From assembly GCA_963835935.1 (NCBI GenBank), contig CAWIHK010000001.1:1746792-1810791 (forward strand): a stretch of DNA of 64,000 bases. The letters are read 5' to 3'. Position numbers and translations under genes: made by a program. The stretch's first letter is position 1; each line of letters starts with the position of its first letter. This DNA comes from CAWIHK01 sp963835935. Its GTDB lineage: Bacteria; Bacteroidota; Ignavibacteria; UBA10030; CAVZMI01. The notes beneath the pieces were generated by a model. The model was not told the origin of the DNA, searched no databases, and saw only the letters and a list, made by a program, of their open reading frames with translations. Of the stretch, positions 7,889-16,660 are shown one piece after another.

Positions 7889-9307
7889 TCAATACTCGCC
7901 AGTACGTTTAAATTTCTCAATCGATTCTGCTTGCTTTATGAAAAACTCCTTTGGAAATTTTAACACTATCCCAAGGTCTTTAGCTTTTGCTTTCAATTTA
8001 TGAGAAAGGTCTATAAGATTCAATATCTTTTTCCCGTAGCTGGCATCTATGTATGTAATTTCTTGCATCATGTCAATTTCGTCATTCTGTCTCTGCATAT
8101 TCGGATTCTGATTGATGGGTAACTGATTGTATGGATTATTTGGTTTTTGAGATGTCGATTGTGGAACAATTCCTCGATTCATATTTATAACATTTGGATC
8201 TGGCAACATCCCCTGTGTTGACTGGCGATTCGGATTTACTCCAGCTTTTGGTAATGAAGGACGCGTAAATCGATCGAGGGATTGATCGTATGGACTAGGT
8301 TGTCTTTGAAATGGCGATTGACCAATCATTCCGGGATTCATACTTATAGCATTTGGATCGGGGAATATTTCTTGTGTTGCTTGGCGATTTGGATTCACTT
8401 CAAATTGTGGCGATGACGGTCGTATTGTACATCGATCAAGGGTTTCATAATTCTGCTTTACATCTTGTATCCTTTCGTACCTAGTACTATCAAGTTCAAT
8501 TGCTTTCTCACGGTAAAGCTCACCAAGGTTCCAATACGCTCCGACGTAAGTGGAATCATAAGCAAGAGCGAGCCTAGTATAATAAATGGCTCTATCCAAA
8601 TCCTTTTTCTTTTCCCTGAAATATCGAGCGTTCACATCGAGAAGGGATGCGAGGTATTCCTTCTTCGTAAGGACTCTCTCATAGACACCATTCTTTATTG
8701 CTTTCTTCGGTTCACCGGCATCGGTTGCATATCTCCAAGTTGGGATATATCCTCCGCCGCAAGTTGCTTCTACGTTGTTTTCTTTAAATCCCTTTTTGAT
8801 GTATCGACAGTAAAAATGTTTTGCACTCCTCACAGGCTTGATAGGCCAGCCGAGTCTTTCAGCAAGTACAAGGTGCAGCATCGACATCGTAACACAGGAA
8901 CCAAGTTTCGTTGCAATATAGCCGTTCAAGAATTGGTCATTAGTACTGTCAGCTTCAAGGTCATCCAAGTTATACGTGAATGTAACGGAATCATTCCACC
9001 AGCCGGGTCTATAAAGATATTGATTCATTAATCCGATCCGAACAAGCGGTTCAGTGTGGCCTTGTTCGAGATAACGAATTTTTTCAACCATGTAATTGAT
9101 GCAGTAGTCGAAAAATTCTATCTTGATATTAGGATAAGCATCTTTTGCAAGAACAAGACAAGCTATGCCAAGATTGATACTATCTTCAGGCATAGCAAGA
9201 ATCTGTTCTATTGATTGTCCAGAATATTTCGATTGTGGCATAACTACTTCTGTTCTAATAAAAAAGACCAATAAAAGAACAGCTAACGAAATATTCAAAC
9301 GATTCAT
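7889..9307 (-). CDS. Secreted transglutaminase-like/TPR protein with tandem Asn-Pro-rich repeats
   Basis: The 472-residue protein starts with a signal peptide (1-24). Residues about 85-185 form a SirB1-type transglutaminase-like fold: GSCVTMS with Cys138, SAKHFYCRY with His164, and NNVEATCGG (Asn178), a plausible catalytic triad. A TPR-like pair follows (about 233-285). Two copies of a roughly 54-residue Asn/Pro/Gln-rich unit come next (about 291-344 and 345-397, each with VNPNRQ and LPDPN/FPDPN), then a C-terminal helical region. The repeats read as a flexible linker. SirB1-type domains in other bacteria are often non-hydrolytic scaffolds; here the triad looks present. It heads the AT-rich block that includes the RHS-core protein, suggesting processing or modification of that partner, which is inference. 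Confidence 0.75.
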   Translation of the reverse strand: MNRLNISLAVLLLVFFIRTEVVMPQSKYSGQSIEQILAMPEDSINLGIACLVLAKDAYPNIKIEFFDYCINYMVEKIRYLEQGHTEPLVRIGLMNQYLYRPGWWNDSVTFTYNLDDLEADSTNDQFLNGYIATKLGSCVTMSMLHLVLAERLGWPIKPVRSAKHFYCRYIKKGFKENNVEATCGGGYIPTWRYATDAGEPKKAIKNGVYERVLTKKEYLASLLDVNARYFREKKKDLDRAIYYTRLALAYDSTYVGAYWNLGELYREKAIELDSTRYERIQDVKQNYETLDRCTIRPSSPQFEVNPNRQATQEIFPDPNAISMNPGMIGQSPFQRQPSPYDQSLDRFTRPSLPKAGVNPNRQSTQGMLPDPNVINMNRGIVPQSTSQKPNNPYNQLPINQNPNMQRQNDEIDMMQEITYIDASYGKKILNLIDLSHKLKAKAKDLGIVLKFPKEFFIKQAESIEKFKRTGEY

Positions 9308-9429
9308 TTTTATGCCTCAATTTATCAATTACTTTATACTTGAACAATATCGAGTACGCTATTTTTTCGCACAGTATGATAGATTTAAAATTAAGCAAAT
9401 CGAACTATAGAAGTTCACCGGCTTAATAC

Positions 9430-9557
9430 ACTGGGAAAAAAATACATCCAACTACAATAATTGTCTGCCTTATTCCCACTCAATCGTTGCCGGCGGCTTT
9501 GAGCTGACGTCGTAAACTACACGGTTCACGCCGCGGACTTCATTCGAAATCCGGTTC
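9430..9557 (-). pseudogene. Duplicated 3' end of guaA (fragment)
   Basis: The minus strand at 9557-9470 encodes, in frame to a TAA, the last 30 or so residues of GMP synthase (NRISNEVRGVNRVVYDVSS, then KPPATIEWE). It is identical in protein to the end of the guaA gene at 13782. By eye there are about nine base differences over 94 positions, nearly all synonymous. Similarity continues about 40 bases past the stop into the 3' untranslated region (the TGGGAAAAAA stretch). No upstream part of guaA is present. Synonymous divergence implies that this end once belonged to a working guaA from a related lineage. This may be the far boundary of an inserted segment. Confidence 0.85.
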
Positions 9558-9581
9558 AATATTTATCGTTTCGCCATTTCC

Positions 9582-11669
9582 TTATTTGATTACCATCAGC
9601 TTTTTCGTCTCCGAGTAGATACCTGCCTGCAATCGATAGAAATAGATTCCATTTGGCAAATCATTCGCGTCGAAAATTACTTGATAATGACCGGGCGTTT
9701 TTCCTTCATTAACCAGATTCTGGATTTGTCTGCCTAAAATATCGTAGATAACAAGATGCACGTGAGATAATTTCGGGATATCGTAACCGATTATCGTCGT
9801 TGGATTAAATGGATTGGGAAAATTCTGATACAGTGTATATGTCTTCGGAACAGTTCTATCAGTTTTTACAAATGTTGATGTTGAAGTTGTAAACCTCCAA
9901 ATACTTGACCATTGACTTGCGCCTGCCGCATTTTTTGCTTTGACACGCCAGTAATAAGTTGTGTTAGTAACAAGGTTGTTTGCAATAGATGATGTACTCA
10001 TAATCCCACTAGTATCAAATTTGATTGTTGAGAAATCGAGATTCACGGAAACCTGAAGTCGGTAGGTAGTAGCTCCAGCTGAAGAATTCCAAACCAGTTG
10101 CGTGCTTGTAGAAACCCCTGTATCTCCGGCAACGGGCAGAGAAAGCGTCGGCGAAAAAGGAGCGCTGTTTGCTAAAAGTCTGTCGTGGAAAAAGCTGCCA
10201 GACACCGTAAATGATTTATAGCTCCAGTCTGTCAATAACGGGGGCGTCCACACCGGCGAGAAATTCCATGCCAGCCAACCGATTCCTTTGGGTTCAAGAT
10301 AGTTGTCAATCAGTGGGATGCCAAAGCTGTCGTCTGTACCATAAACTGATGTATTCGTTGGATCACTAGGATCAAATCCAACCTCTCCGACAAGTACAGG
10401 ATGTGACGCGGAGAGTGTACCAAATGCGTCATCCCAGGATCTAAACCATGGGCTTAAGCTTGAAGGATACACATGCGTTGAATATACAACATTTGGCCGC
10501 TGAACAGAATCGTTTGCTGCAAGTGAGCAGTCATAGGCGAAATCTAATCCGCCAACCATAACCACACGATCAGGGTCTTGCGATCGAATGCTGTCGATCA
10601 ATGACTCAGCCATCACTCGCCATCCAGTCCACGCTTCCGGCGTGACAGTGAGGCCGTTCGGCAAATCTTTAGCGGGTTCATTAAACAGATCGTAGAAAGC
10701 TATTAGTTTGTCTCTGGAAAAATGTGTGGAAATAAGATTCCAAAAAGTATACATTTGCGCCGTAGTGAATTGACACAGAGGTCCCCAAATGCTTGTTCCA
10801 TCCCATGGTGTGTGCTCCCATTCACCTGTGGGAGGGTATCCGTCGACGTGGAAGTCAATAATTGAATACATTCCCCTTTCACCAGCCCATGCGACTGCCC
10901 AATCAAGAAGCCGGATACATGAACCTGAGCCATATTGGTTCTCAAAATAAAAAAAACTATTACAAGTAACGGGAATGCGAATCAACTTGACGTTCCAATC
11001 AGCCATAGCTTGAAAAAACTCTGCGTTACAATGACTGGTGTACCAAAGATACATTTCAACCGGATTGGGGACATTCACTCCCCTGAAAACCATCACATTA
11101 CCATCTTCATCCAGTATCTTATTGTTAGTTACATGTAATGCTTCCATAGATACAGCAGCCGTGGTGAACGACCATGTGAAATCGTTATCCAAATGATTCT
11201 GAGAATTGTCAGCAATTGAAGTCGTTACTTTGACATTGTAAACCGAATTGGGTTGAAAAGGCAAATAAGGACTGAAGCTTGCGGTTTGAGTTTGGTCATT
11301 GTAACTAATTGTATCCGCGACCACGGGATTGCCAGAAGAAGTTGTGATAACAAAAGATGTCCTAGATAAAGTGGTTGGATCAATCGGGTTTGAAAATGTT
11401 ACACTCACTGACCCCGTCCACTTTACATCAATAGAACCTGGCGCCGGAGAGACTGAAGTGATTTCAAACGTTTGTGCAACTTTAGAAACTTTTTTTGTCC
11501 TCGCATGCATATCCTTAGCATAAGCATCAAGAAAAGAGAACATCAGCATCAACACTAAAACTGAGATAAAAGTACTCCCTAAAAAAGTTCTTTTATGAGC
11601 ATTGAAACTCGTTGTGGTTAAGAAGGAACCAGCCGCCATCATTGAATAGATGAAGTTATTCTGGGACAT
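9582..11669 (-). CDS. GH5 endoglucanase-like glycoside hydrolase exported by type IX secretion
   Basis: The 695 residues comprise a long N-terminal export segment (about 1-52), an Ig-like Big_5 domain (about 68-173), a GH5 barrel (about 180-490), a fibronectin-like domain (505-600) and a C-terminal T9SS sorting domain (610-695; YQNFPNPFNPTT near its start). GH5 retaining enzymes use two glutamates: the acid/base is seen as DLFNEP (Glu331) and the nucleophile as LVGEVGF (Glu429). It should hydrolyse beta-1,4-glucans or mannans at the cell surface or outside. AAGGAG lies 9 bases before the ATG at 11669, supporting the long start. It is the main gene of the segment bordered by guaA copies, so acquisition by transfer is plausible. 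Confidence 0.9.
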   Translation of the reverse strand: MSQNNFIYSMMAAGSFLTTTSFNAHKRTFLGSTFISVLVLMLMFSFLDAYAKDMHARTKKVSKVAQTFEITSVSPAPGSIDVKWTGSVSVTFSNPIDPTTLSRTSFVITTSSGNPVVADTISYNDQTQTASFSPYLPFQPNSVYNVKVTTSIADNSQNHLDNDFTWSFTTAAVSMEALHVTNNKILDEDGNVMVFRGVNVPNPVEMYLWYTSHCNAEFFQAMADWNVKLIRIPVTCNSFFYFENQYGSGSCIRLLDWAVAWAGERGMYSIIDFHVDGYPPTGEWEHTPWDGTSIWGPLCQFTTAQMYTFWNLISTHFSRDKLIAFYDLFNEPAKDLPNGLTVTPEAWTGWRVMAESLIDSIRSQDPDRVVMVGGLDFAYDCSLAANDSVQRPNVVYSTHVYPSSLSPWFRSWDDAFGTLSASHPVLVGEVGFDPSDPTNTSVYGTDDSFGIPLIDNYLEPKGIGWLAWNFSPVWTPPLLTDWSYKSFTVSGSFFHDRLLANSAPFSPTLSLPVAGDTGVSTSTQLVWNSSAGATTYRLQVSVNLDFSTIKFDTSGIMSTSSIANNLVTNTTYYWRVKAKNAAGASQWSSIWRFTTSTSTFVKTDRTVPKTYTLYQNFPNPFNPTTIIGYDIPKLSHVHLVIYDILGRQIQNLVNEGKTPGHYQVIFDANDLPNGIYFYRLQAGIYSETKKLMVIK

Positions 11670-12237
11670 GACGTAAGTCTCCTTTCTTGAATGGTAAAAG
11701 AAAATTACAACTAGCGTAATACCGTAATTCGTTATCTCAGCAACTTCCGTGTCATGAACGAATAAAAAGTGCGTTTATATCTTTTGCCATTGAATTTAAA
11801 TATCCTCAACTATCTATAGCCAAACTCCTCGCAAGCTTTCACATTATAGATATCACATCTAGTAATAAAAAAGGATTAGCGCTGGAATTGTACGAAGTTG
11901 GAGTTTAAAAAGCAACAATAAATTGCGGAATTCGCTCGCCTCGCTCCGCTTGAGAGAATATCCTCAACGAGAGGCGGAGCGGGGATTTGTGATTGCGGAA
12001 TAGGAAGTGAGTATCCTTAGGTCAATTGCGGATTTGAAATTTGAGATTTGTTTGTGATTTGTCCGAAGTACTCCTTCAGAGGAAATTGAGATTTGATTTT
12101 TGCGATTACGGATTTTTGATTGTGCATAGGCGATTGGTATTCTCAATCAACACTCTGTCGATTAGAACAAAAAGAAAATCTCTAAATAGAAAATAGTTCT
12201 TTCAAAAAACTATTTCTCAATTATTATTCTCGATTTT
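11670..12237. repeat. Gene-free stretch with dispersed repeat element and GC-rich hairpin
   Basis: No gene was found. At about 11934-11981 an imperfect hairpin pairs GCTCCGC with GCGGAGC and TTGAG with CTCAA. At 12025-12120 a region of GATTTGAAATTTGAGATTTG-type words contains TTTGTCCGAAGTACTCC, the complement of the core seen in the element at 1050-1218. It belongs to the same dispersed non-coding family. Confidence 0.55.
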
Positions 12238-12717
12238 TCATTTTCTCAGACTCTCAGCAAGCTTGTCGAACGATTCGTTCCAGCCTAGTTTTGTGTTATC
12301 ACTCATTAAACCCGGCGGGATACCAACGTGTCGTAATGTCATTTTTGTCTTGCCGCCACTTTCTTCAAACGTCACGGTTACCGTCAATTCTGATGGCCAA
12401 TCGCCGGTCAATCCGTAGTGTGAAGCCGGGACTAGATTGCCTTCCTCATCTGCAAAACTATCTGTATAAACAATCCATTTCAACGGAATCAATTCACGAT
12501 AGATACCTGTGGACCAATAATCTTGCCCTTCAGGCGAGCGCATGCAAAACAAATATCTCCCTCCTACACGGAAATCTATTTTGCATACAGGCGATGTGAA
12601 GTTTTTCGGTCCCCACCAATGTACGAAGTGATCTGGATCTGTCCATGCCTTCCACACGATTTGAGATGGTGCGTTAAAAACCCGCATAATAATGAGTTCA
12701 TTTTCTATGGCTATCAT
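12238..12717 (-). CDS. SRPBCC (AHSA1/START-like) family protein
   Basis: The 159-residue sequence has the Bet v1-like layout of AHSA1-type proteins: an N-terminal strand (IIMRVFNAP), IVWKAWTDPDHFVHWWGP, the DFRVGGRYLFCM strand, the ELTVTVTFEES and MTLRHVGIP strands, and a C-terminal helix (WNESFDKLAESL). Such proteins bind small hydrophobic ligands; bacterial members are mostly of unknown substrate and often sit in stress or resistance neighbourhoods. It is separated by 91 bases from the SnoaL-like gene upstream and probably shares its transcript. No membrane or export signals are seen, so it should be cytoplasmic. Confidence 0.88.
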   Translation of the reverse strand: MIAIENELIIMRVFNAPSQIVWKAWTDPDHFVHWWGPKNFTSPVCKIDFRVGGRYLFCMRSPEGQDYWSTGIYRELIPLKWIVYTDSFADEEGNLVPASHYGLTGDWPSELTVTVTFEESGGKTKMTLRHVGIPPGLMSDNTKLGWNESFDKLAESLRK

Positions 12718-12808
12718 TTCGTTTTTCCTTTCATCATATCTATTAATGATTTTTATTATGTCGATTCAGCGTTGATTTAAATCCCTTTTGATTCGAAGCA
12801 TGTCCTGC

Positions 12809-13204
12809 TCAGAACATCCCGTTCTGGTTCGGAGAATTCTCGGGGACGGCCTGACCTATGTCCCACATTTCAATAATGCGATCACCTTCAAACTTGAAAA
12901 TGTGAACCGTTGCGATTCCCGGCTTTCCCTCTTGCAAAATTATATTGGAGTGCACAGCAACAAGATCACCATCTTCGAACACTCGTTTGACATTAAGTTT
13001 TTTATGGGGAAACTCAAGCTGGTTTTTTTCCATCGCTTTTTCTAAACTTGCGGCATCGCCTGCAAATGCTGCGTTATGATGACGCATCCCCGGCGATACA
13101 AAGGTTGTGAAAGCTTCATGAATTTTTCCGCCTGCCACGAGATGTAAAAATGCCACTGCTAATTCTTTGTGAGAATTCATCCCTTGATTATTTTTATTTA
13201 TCAT
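12809..13204 (-). CDS. SnoaL-like (NTF2-fold) protein
   Basis: The 131-residue protein matches the SnoaL/ester cyclase-like pattern: helix with ELAVAFLHLVAGGKI, the MRHHNAAFAGD segment carrying the HH pair, a helix with AMEKNQLEFP, then the DGDLVAVHSNI strand and a closing IIEMWDIGQAVPE. The last motif is characteristic of the family. Substrate is unknown. GGGAG lies 8 bases before the ATG at 13204. An internal Met9 start is possible. It is co-directional with the SRPBCC gene and inside the segment bordered by guaA copies. Confidence 0.85.
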   Translation of the reverse strand: MINKNNQGMNSHKELAVAFLHLVAGGKIHEAFTTFVSPGMRHHNAAFAGDAASLEKAMEKNQLEFPHKKLNVKRVFEDGDLVAVHSNIILQEGKPGIATVHIFKFEGDRIIEMWDIGQAVPENSPNQNGMF

Positions 13205-13449
13205 TGAATAATCTCCCGGAGTAATTCTCCTACACTAATTTTAACCTTGTATATGTTTTATCTGAAAGTCTTACCTGATAAGTGTACAACATTTCGACAA
13301 AGGGAATGATTCCCGGTTGTAATACTATATTTTAAATGATGAAAATAATTAATAGAGGTCAATCTTTTGTCTATTTTACAACTGCAGAATTTTGATCTAA
13401 AATTTGAAGCGATTGAATCGCCTCAGTAAGATTGTGAATTTTGAATTTA

Positions 13450-13705
13450 ACCCAAATTTGTCATTAGGAAAAAAATATTTTAAAATTCTGTAGCTTTCTC
13501 ATATGGTCGGTTCGATACGTCCCTTTTTTATGGCGATTTGAAGGACTACTCACCGACCATGCTGATAAGCCGGTGGTTGAGTAATCCAAATCTGAAAATC
13601 AGATTTGGATATATCGAAACCACCATCGTGATGGTTAATGCTTTATGCATTAATAAGTTATTCTAATGACGGCCATTAGAAAATTCTCTAATAACAAATC
13701 TGGGT
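13450..13705. mobile_element. 256-bp MITE with ends matching the IS1380-type element at 54874-56355
   Basis: The ends are ACCCAAATTTGTCA (13450-13463) and TAACAAATCTGGGT (13692-13705), near-perfect inverted repeats and close matches to the IS ends. A subterminal palindrome TCTAATG...CATTAGA (13662-13680) is also shared with the right end of the IS. TTA flanks both sides. The interior has no ORF but a run of hairpins: ATGGTCGGT/ACCGACCAT (13503-13560), a 12-bp stem with AAA loop (13584-13610), ACCATC/GATGGT (13622-13635) and TTAATGC/GCATTAA (13635-13653). Confidence 0.85.
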
Positions 13706-13781
13706 TTAAGATTAACAAGAGAAGTTTGCCAGTATTATTCGCTGGGAAAAAAGATGTAACCAACCACGATTGTTGTTGGGT

Positions 13782-15323
13782 TTATTCCCACTCTATCGTT
13801 GCCGGCGGCTTTGAACTGACGTCGTAAACAACTCTGTTCACACCGCGGACTTCATTCGAAATCCGGTTTGAGATTTTTGCCAGAACTTCATCCGGGATCC
13901 GAGCCCAGTCGGCTGTCATGCCATCGACACTGTAAACTGCTCGCAGTGCGATCACCGATTCGTATGTCCGTTCATCTCCCATCACGCCGACAGATTGCAC
14001 CGGAAGCAACACTGCGAATGCCTGCCATATCGCATCATAGAGATTCGCTTTTTTAATTTCATCGATAAATATTTCGTCGGCATCACGAAGAATAATCAAT
14101 CTGTCTCTTGTAATCTCACCAAGAATTCGAACTGCCAATCCGGGGCCGGGGAATGGATGACGTTTCAAAAATTCATCAGGCAGTTCAAGTTGAAGGCCGA
14201 CGGCTCTGACTTCATCTTTAAATAATTCCCGGAATGGTTCAATCAATTTCAAATTCATTTTTTCAGGGAGGCCGCCGACGTTATGATGTGTTTTAATAGT
14301 GACCGATGGGCCTTTAAACGACACCGATTCAATCACGTCGGGATACAACGTTCCCTGCGCAAGAAATTTTACATTGCCGATTTTGTGCGCTTCAAGTTCG
14401 AATACTTCGATGAAAGTATTGCCAATAATTTTTCTTTTCCTCTCTGGATCCATAATACCCGCAAGCCGTGCAAGAAAGAGTCCGGAAGCATCGACGAATG
14501 AGAGATTGATATGAAACGTATCCTGAAACAGTTTTACGATTTGAGCGCTTTCATCCTTGCGCATCAAACCATTATCGATGTGTACGCAATACAATTTATC
14601 CCCAATGGCACGATGCAGCAGTACTGCCGCAACCGAAGAATCAACTCCGCCGCTGAGAGCGCAAATTATTTTTTCCTTGCCTACTCGTTTGCGAACATCG
14701 TCGATCGTACTCTCGATAAAAGATTTTGCATTCCAGCCGCCGGCACATTTGCAGATGTTGTAAAGAAAATTTTTGATGATGTCGCGGCCATTCGGAGTGT
14801 GAACAACTTCAGGATGAAATTGTACTGCGTAAATAGGTTTTTCAGAATGTCGAATTGCACAAATAGGCGCGTTTGCTGAATGGCCTATCGGAACAAAATC
14901 ATCGGGAATTTTTGTCAGCGCATCACCGTGACTCATCCAGACAGAGATCGATTTTTTCATACCCGCAAATAAATCTTTGTTATCATCGATGAACAATTCG
15001 GCTTTGCCATACTCCCGTTTTGCGGCACGATCAACTTCCCCGCCGAACTGTCGCGCTATGAGCTGCAAACCGTAACATATTCCGAGGATTGGAACACCAA
15101 GCGAAAAAATTTGTGAATCGGAAATCGGCGCTTCGGGTGAATAAACACTCCAGGGACTTCCTGAAAGAATTATTCCCTTCGGATTTATTTGTTTAATTTT
15201 TTCAAACGGAATATTAAACGGATGGATTTCACAGTACACACCGCATTCACGAACCCGGCGAGCTATGAGCTGCGTATATTGCGAACCAAAATCAAGTATC
15301 AAAACCATTTCGGAGTGTTGCAT
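13782..15323 (-). CDS. guaA: GMP synthase (glutamine-hydrolysing)
   Basis: GuaA converts XMP to GMP using ATP and glutamine. The 513 residues contain a class I glutamine amidotransferase domain (Cys83 in GICYGLQ; HPEV with His170) and an ATP-pyrophosphatase domain with the SGGVDSS loop near residue 224. The dimerisation domain ends in KPPATIEWE, the universal C-terminus. The ATG overlaps the vicinity of the gcvPA stop by design (1 base between TGA and ATG), so guaA is the last gene of the efp-acc-gcv run. Its 3' end is duplicated at 9470-9557. guaA 3' ends are known integration sites for genomic islands in several bacteria; no integrase is present here. Confidence 0.97.
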   Translation of the reverse strand: MQHSEMVLILDFGSQYTQLIARRVRECGVYCEIHPFNIPFEKIKQINPKGIILSGSPWSVYSPEAPISDSQIFSLGVPILGICYGLQLIARQFGGEVDRAAKREYGKAELFIDDNKDLFAGMKKSISVWMSHGDALTKIPDDFVPIGHSANAPICAIRHSEKPIYAVQFHPEVVHTPNGRDIIKNFLYNICKCAGGWNAKSFIESTIDDVRKRVGKEKIICALSGGVDSSVAAVLLHRAIGDKLYCVHIDNGLMRKDESAQIVKLFQDTFHINLSFVDASGLFLARLAGIMDPERKRKIIGNTFIEVFELEAHKIGNVKFLAQGTLYPDVIESVSFKGPSVTIKTHHNVGGLPEKMNLKLIEPFRELFKDEVRAVGLQLELPDEFLKRHPFPGPGLAVRILGEITRDRLIILRDADEIFIDEIKKANLYDAIWQAFAVLLPVQSVGVMGDERTYESVIALRAVYSVDGMTADWARIPDEVLAKISNRISNEVRGVNRVVYDVSSKPPATIEWE

Positions 15324-15324
15324 T

Positions 15325-16659
15325 TCATAACCCCGAAAGTTCCTGGATCAAAAGATCCATTTCCGCTCTTGTGCGCGTTTCAGTCACAGCGAGCAGGAGT
15401 CCGGTCTCGCCATCATTAAATCTGCCTAAATCGATTCCGGCAAGAATCCCGCGTTCAAGGAGTAGATGAATGATATCGGAAGCCGGCCGTGGAGTTGTGA
15501 CGACAAATTCTTTGAAGAATGATCGTTTATATTTTATTTTGAATCCAGATAAGGTTGAAATTTTTTCTGAAAGATAATGACTCTTCTGCAGGGATTGCGA
15601 AGCGACCTCCTGCAATCCTTGTTTTCCCATCAGCGCCATATAGATTGTAGCGCTAAGCATCATTAAGCCTTCATTCGAGCAAATGTTCGATGTTGCTTTT
15701 TCTCTGCGGATATGTTGCTCGCGTGTTTGAACAGTAAGTGTAAATCCGCGTTTTCCATCGACATCGACTGTTATTCCCGACAACCGGCCGGGCATTTTTC
15801 TGAGCAATGCTTCTTTCACTGCAAATATACCGAGATATGGGCCGCCAAATTGAAGCGGAATTCCCAATCCCTGTCCTTCGCCGACCACAATATCAGCTCC
15901 GTATTTTCCCGGCGCTTCTAAGAGTCCAAGTGATATCGGATCAGCAACAACTATAAAAAGCGCACCATGATCGTGTGCTGCTTTTTCAATTTCCTTTACC
16001 TCTTCAATTATGCCGAAGAAGTTCGGTTGCTGAACAACAACGCATGCTGTTGCATCGGATATGAGATTTTTGAGCGAGTGAAAATCGGCTCCGCCATCGT
16101 CGAGTTTTGTTTCGAGAATCTTTGCATTACGAGCGGCAGTATACGTTCGCACAACTTTAAGATATTGTGGATGAATTTTCCCGGCAATTACAATTTCCGA
16201 TCGGTTTGTATGTCCTAATGCAAGAAGCACCGCTTCGGCAAGTGCTGAACCGCCATCGTACATGGACGCATTTGCAATGTCCATACCGGTCAGCCGGCAA
16301 ATCATCGTTTGATATTCGTAGATAGCTTGAAGCGTTCCCTGGCTGACCTCGGCTTGATACGGCGTGTAGGCTGTGTAAAATTCCGATCGACTAATTAAAG
16401 AAGCAACTGCAGACGGGATGAAATGATCGTAAGCGCCGCCGCCAGCAAATGAAATTAATTCTGATGTATCTTTATTTTTCTTTCCAAGTTCTTTCAGTTC
16501 TTTTAGAACTTCAAATTCTGAAAGTGCAGATGGAAGTTGTAAATCGTTTTTCAGTCGTGCTTCCGGCGGGATTGTGCGGATGAGTTCTTCGAATGACCTC
16601 ACACCGATCGCCGAGAGCATCTCCTTCCGATCTTGATCTGTGTTCGGTACAAATGACAT
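15325..16659 (-). CDS. gcvPA: Glycine dehydrogenase (decarboxylating) subunit 1
   Basis: This is the N-terminal half of the split P-protein of the glycine cleavage system, which with GcvPB decarboxylates glycine and loads the aminomethyl group on GcvH. The 444-residue sequence has the typical start (MSFVPNTDQDRKEML), FAGGGAYDHFIP, PYQAEVSQGTLQ and GLGIPLQFGGPYLG. The PLP lysine belongs to the GcvPB subunit, which is not in this window, nor are gcvT or lpd. AGGAAAATAAT precedes the ATG. It lies 1 base after gcvH, so the two are translationally coupled. Confidence 0.95.
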   Translation of the reverse strand: MSFVPNTDQDRKEMLSAIGVRSFEELIRTIPPEARLKNDLQLPSALSEFEVLKELKELGKKNKDTSELISFAGGGAYDHFIPSAVASLISRSEFYTAYTPYQAEVSQGTLQAIYEYQTMICRLTGMDIANASMYDGGSALAEAVLLALGHTNRSEIVIAGKIHPQYLKVVRTYTAARNAKILETKLDDGGADFHSLKNLISDATACVVVQQPNFFGIIEEVKEIEKAAHDHGALFIVVADPISLGLLEAPGKYGADIVVGEGQGLGIPLQFGGPYLGIFAVKEALLRKMPGRLSGITVDVDGKRGFTLTVQTREQHIRREKATSNICSNEGLMMLSATIYMALMGKQGLQEVASQSLQKSHYLSEKISTLSGFKIKYKRSFFKEFVVTTPRPASDIIHLLLERGILAGIDLGRFNDGETGLLLAVTETRTRAEMDLLIQELSGL

Positions 16660-16660
16660 A

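Noticed and set aside
11964..12146. 60-codon ORF inside the repeat region
   Set aside because: It is made of the dispersed repeat words and has no protein-like pattern.
13450..13705. Possible CRISPR or retron-like structure from the hairpin cluster
   Set aside because: Hairpins differ in sequence and there are no regularly spaced repeats and no reverse transcriptase; the MITE explanation with shared ends fits better.
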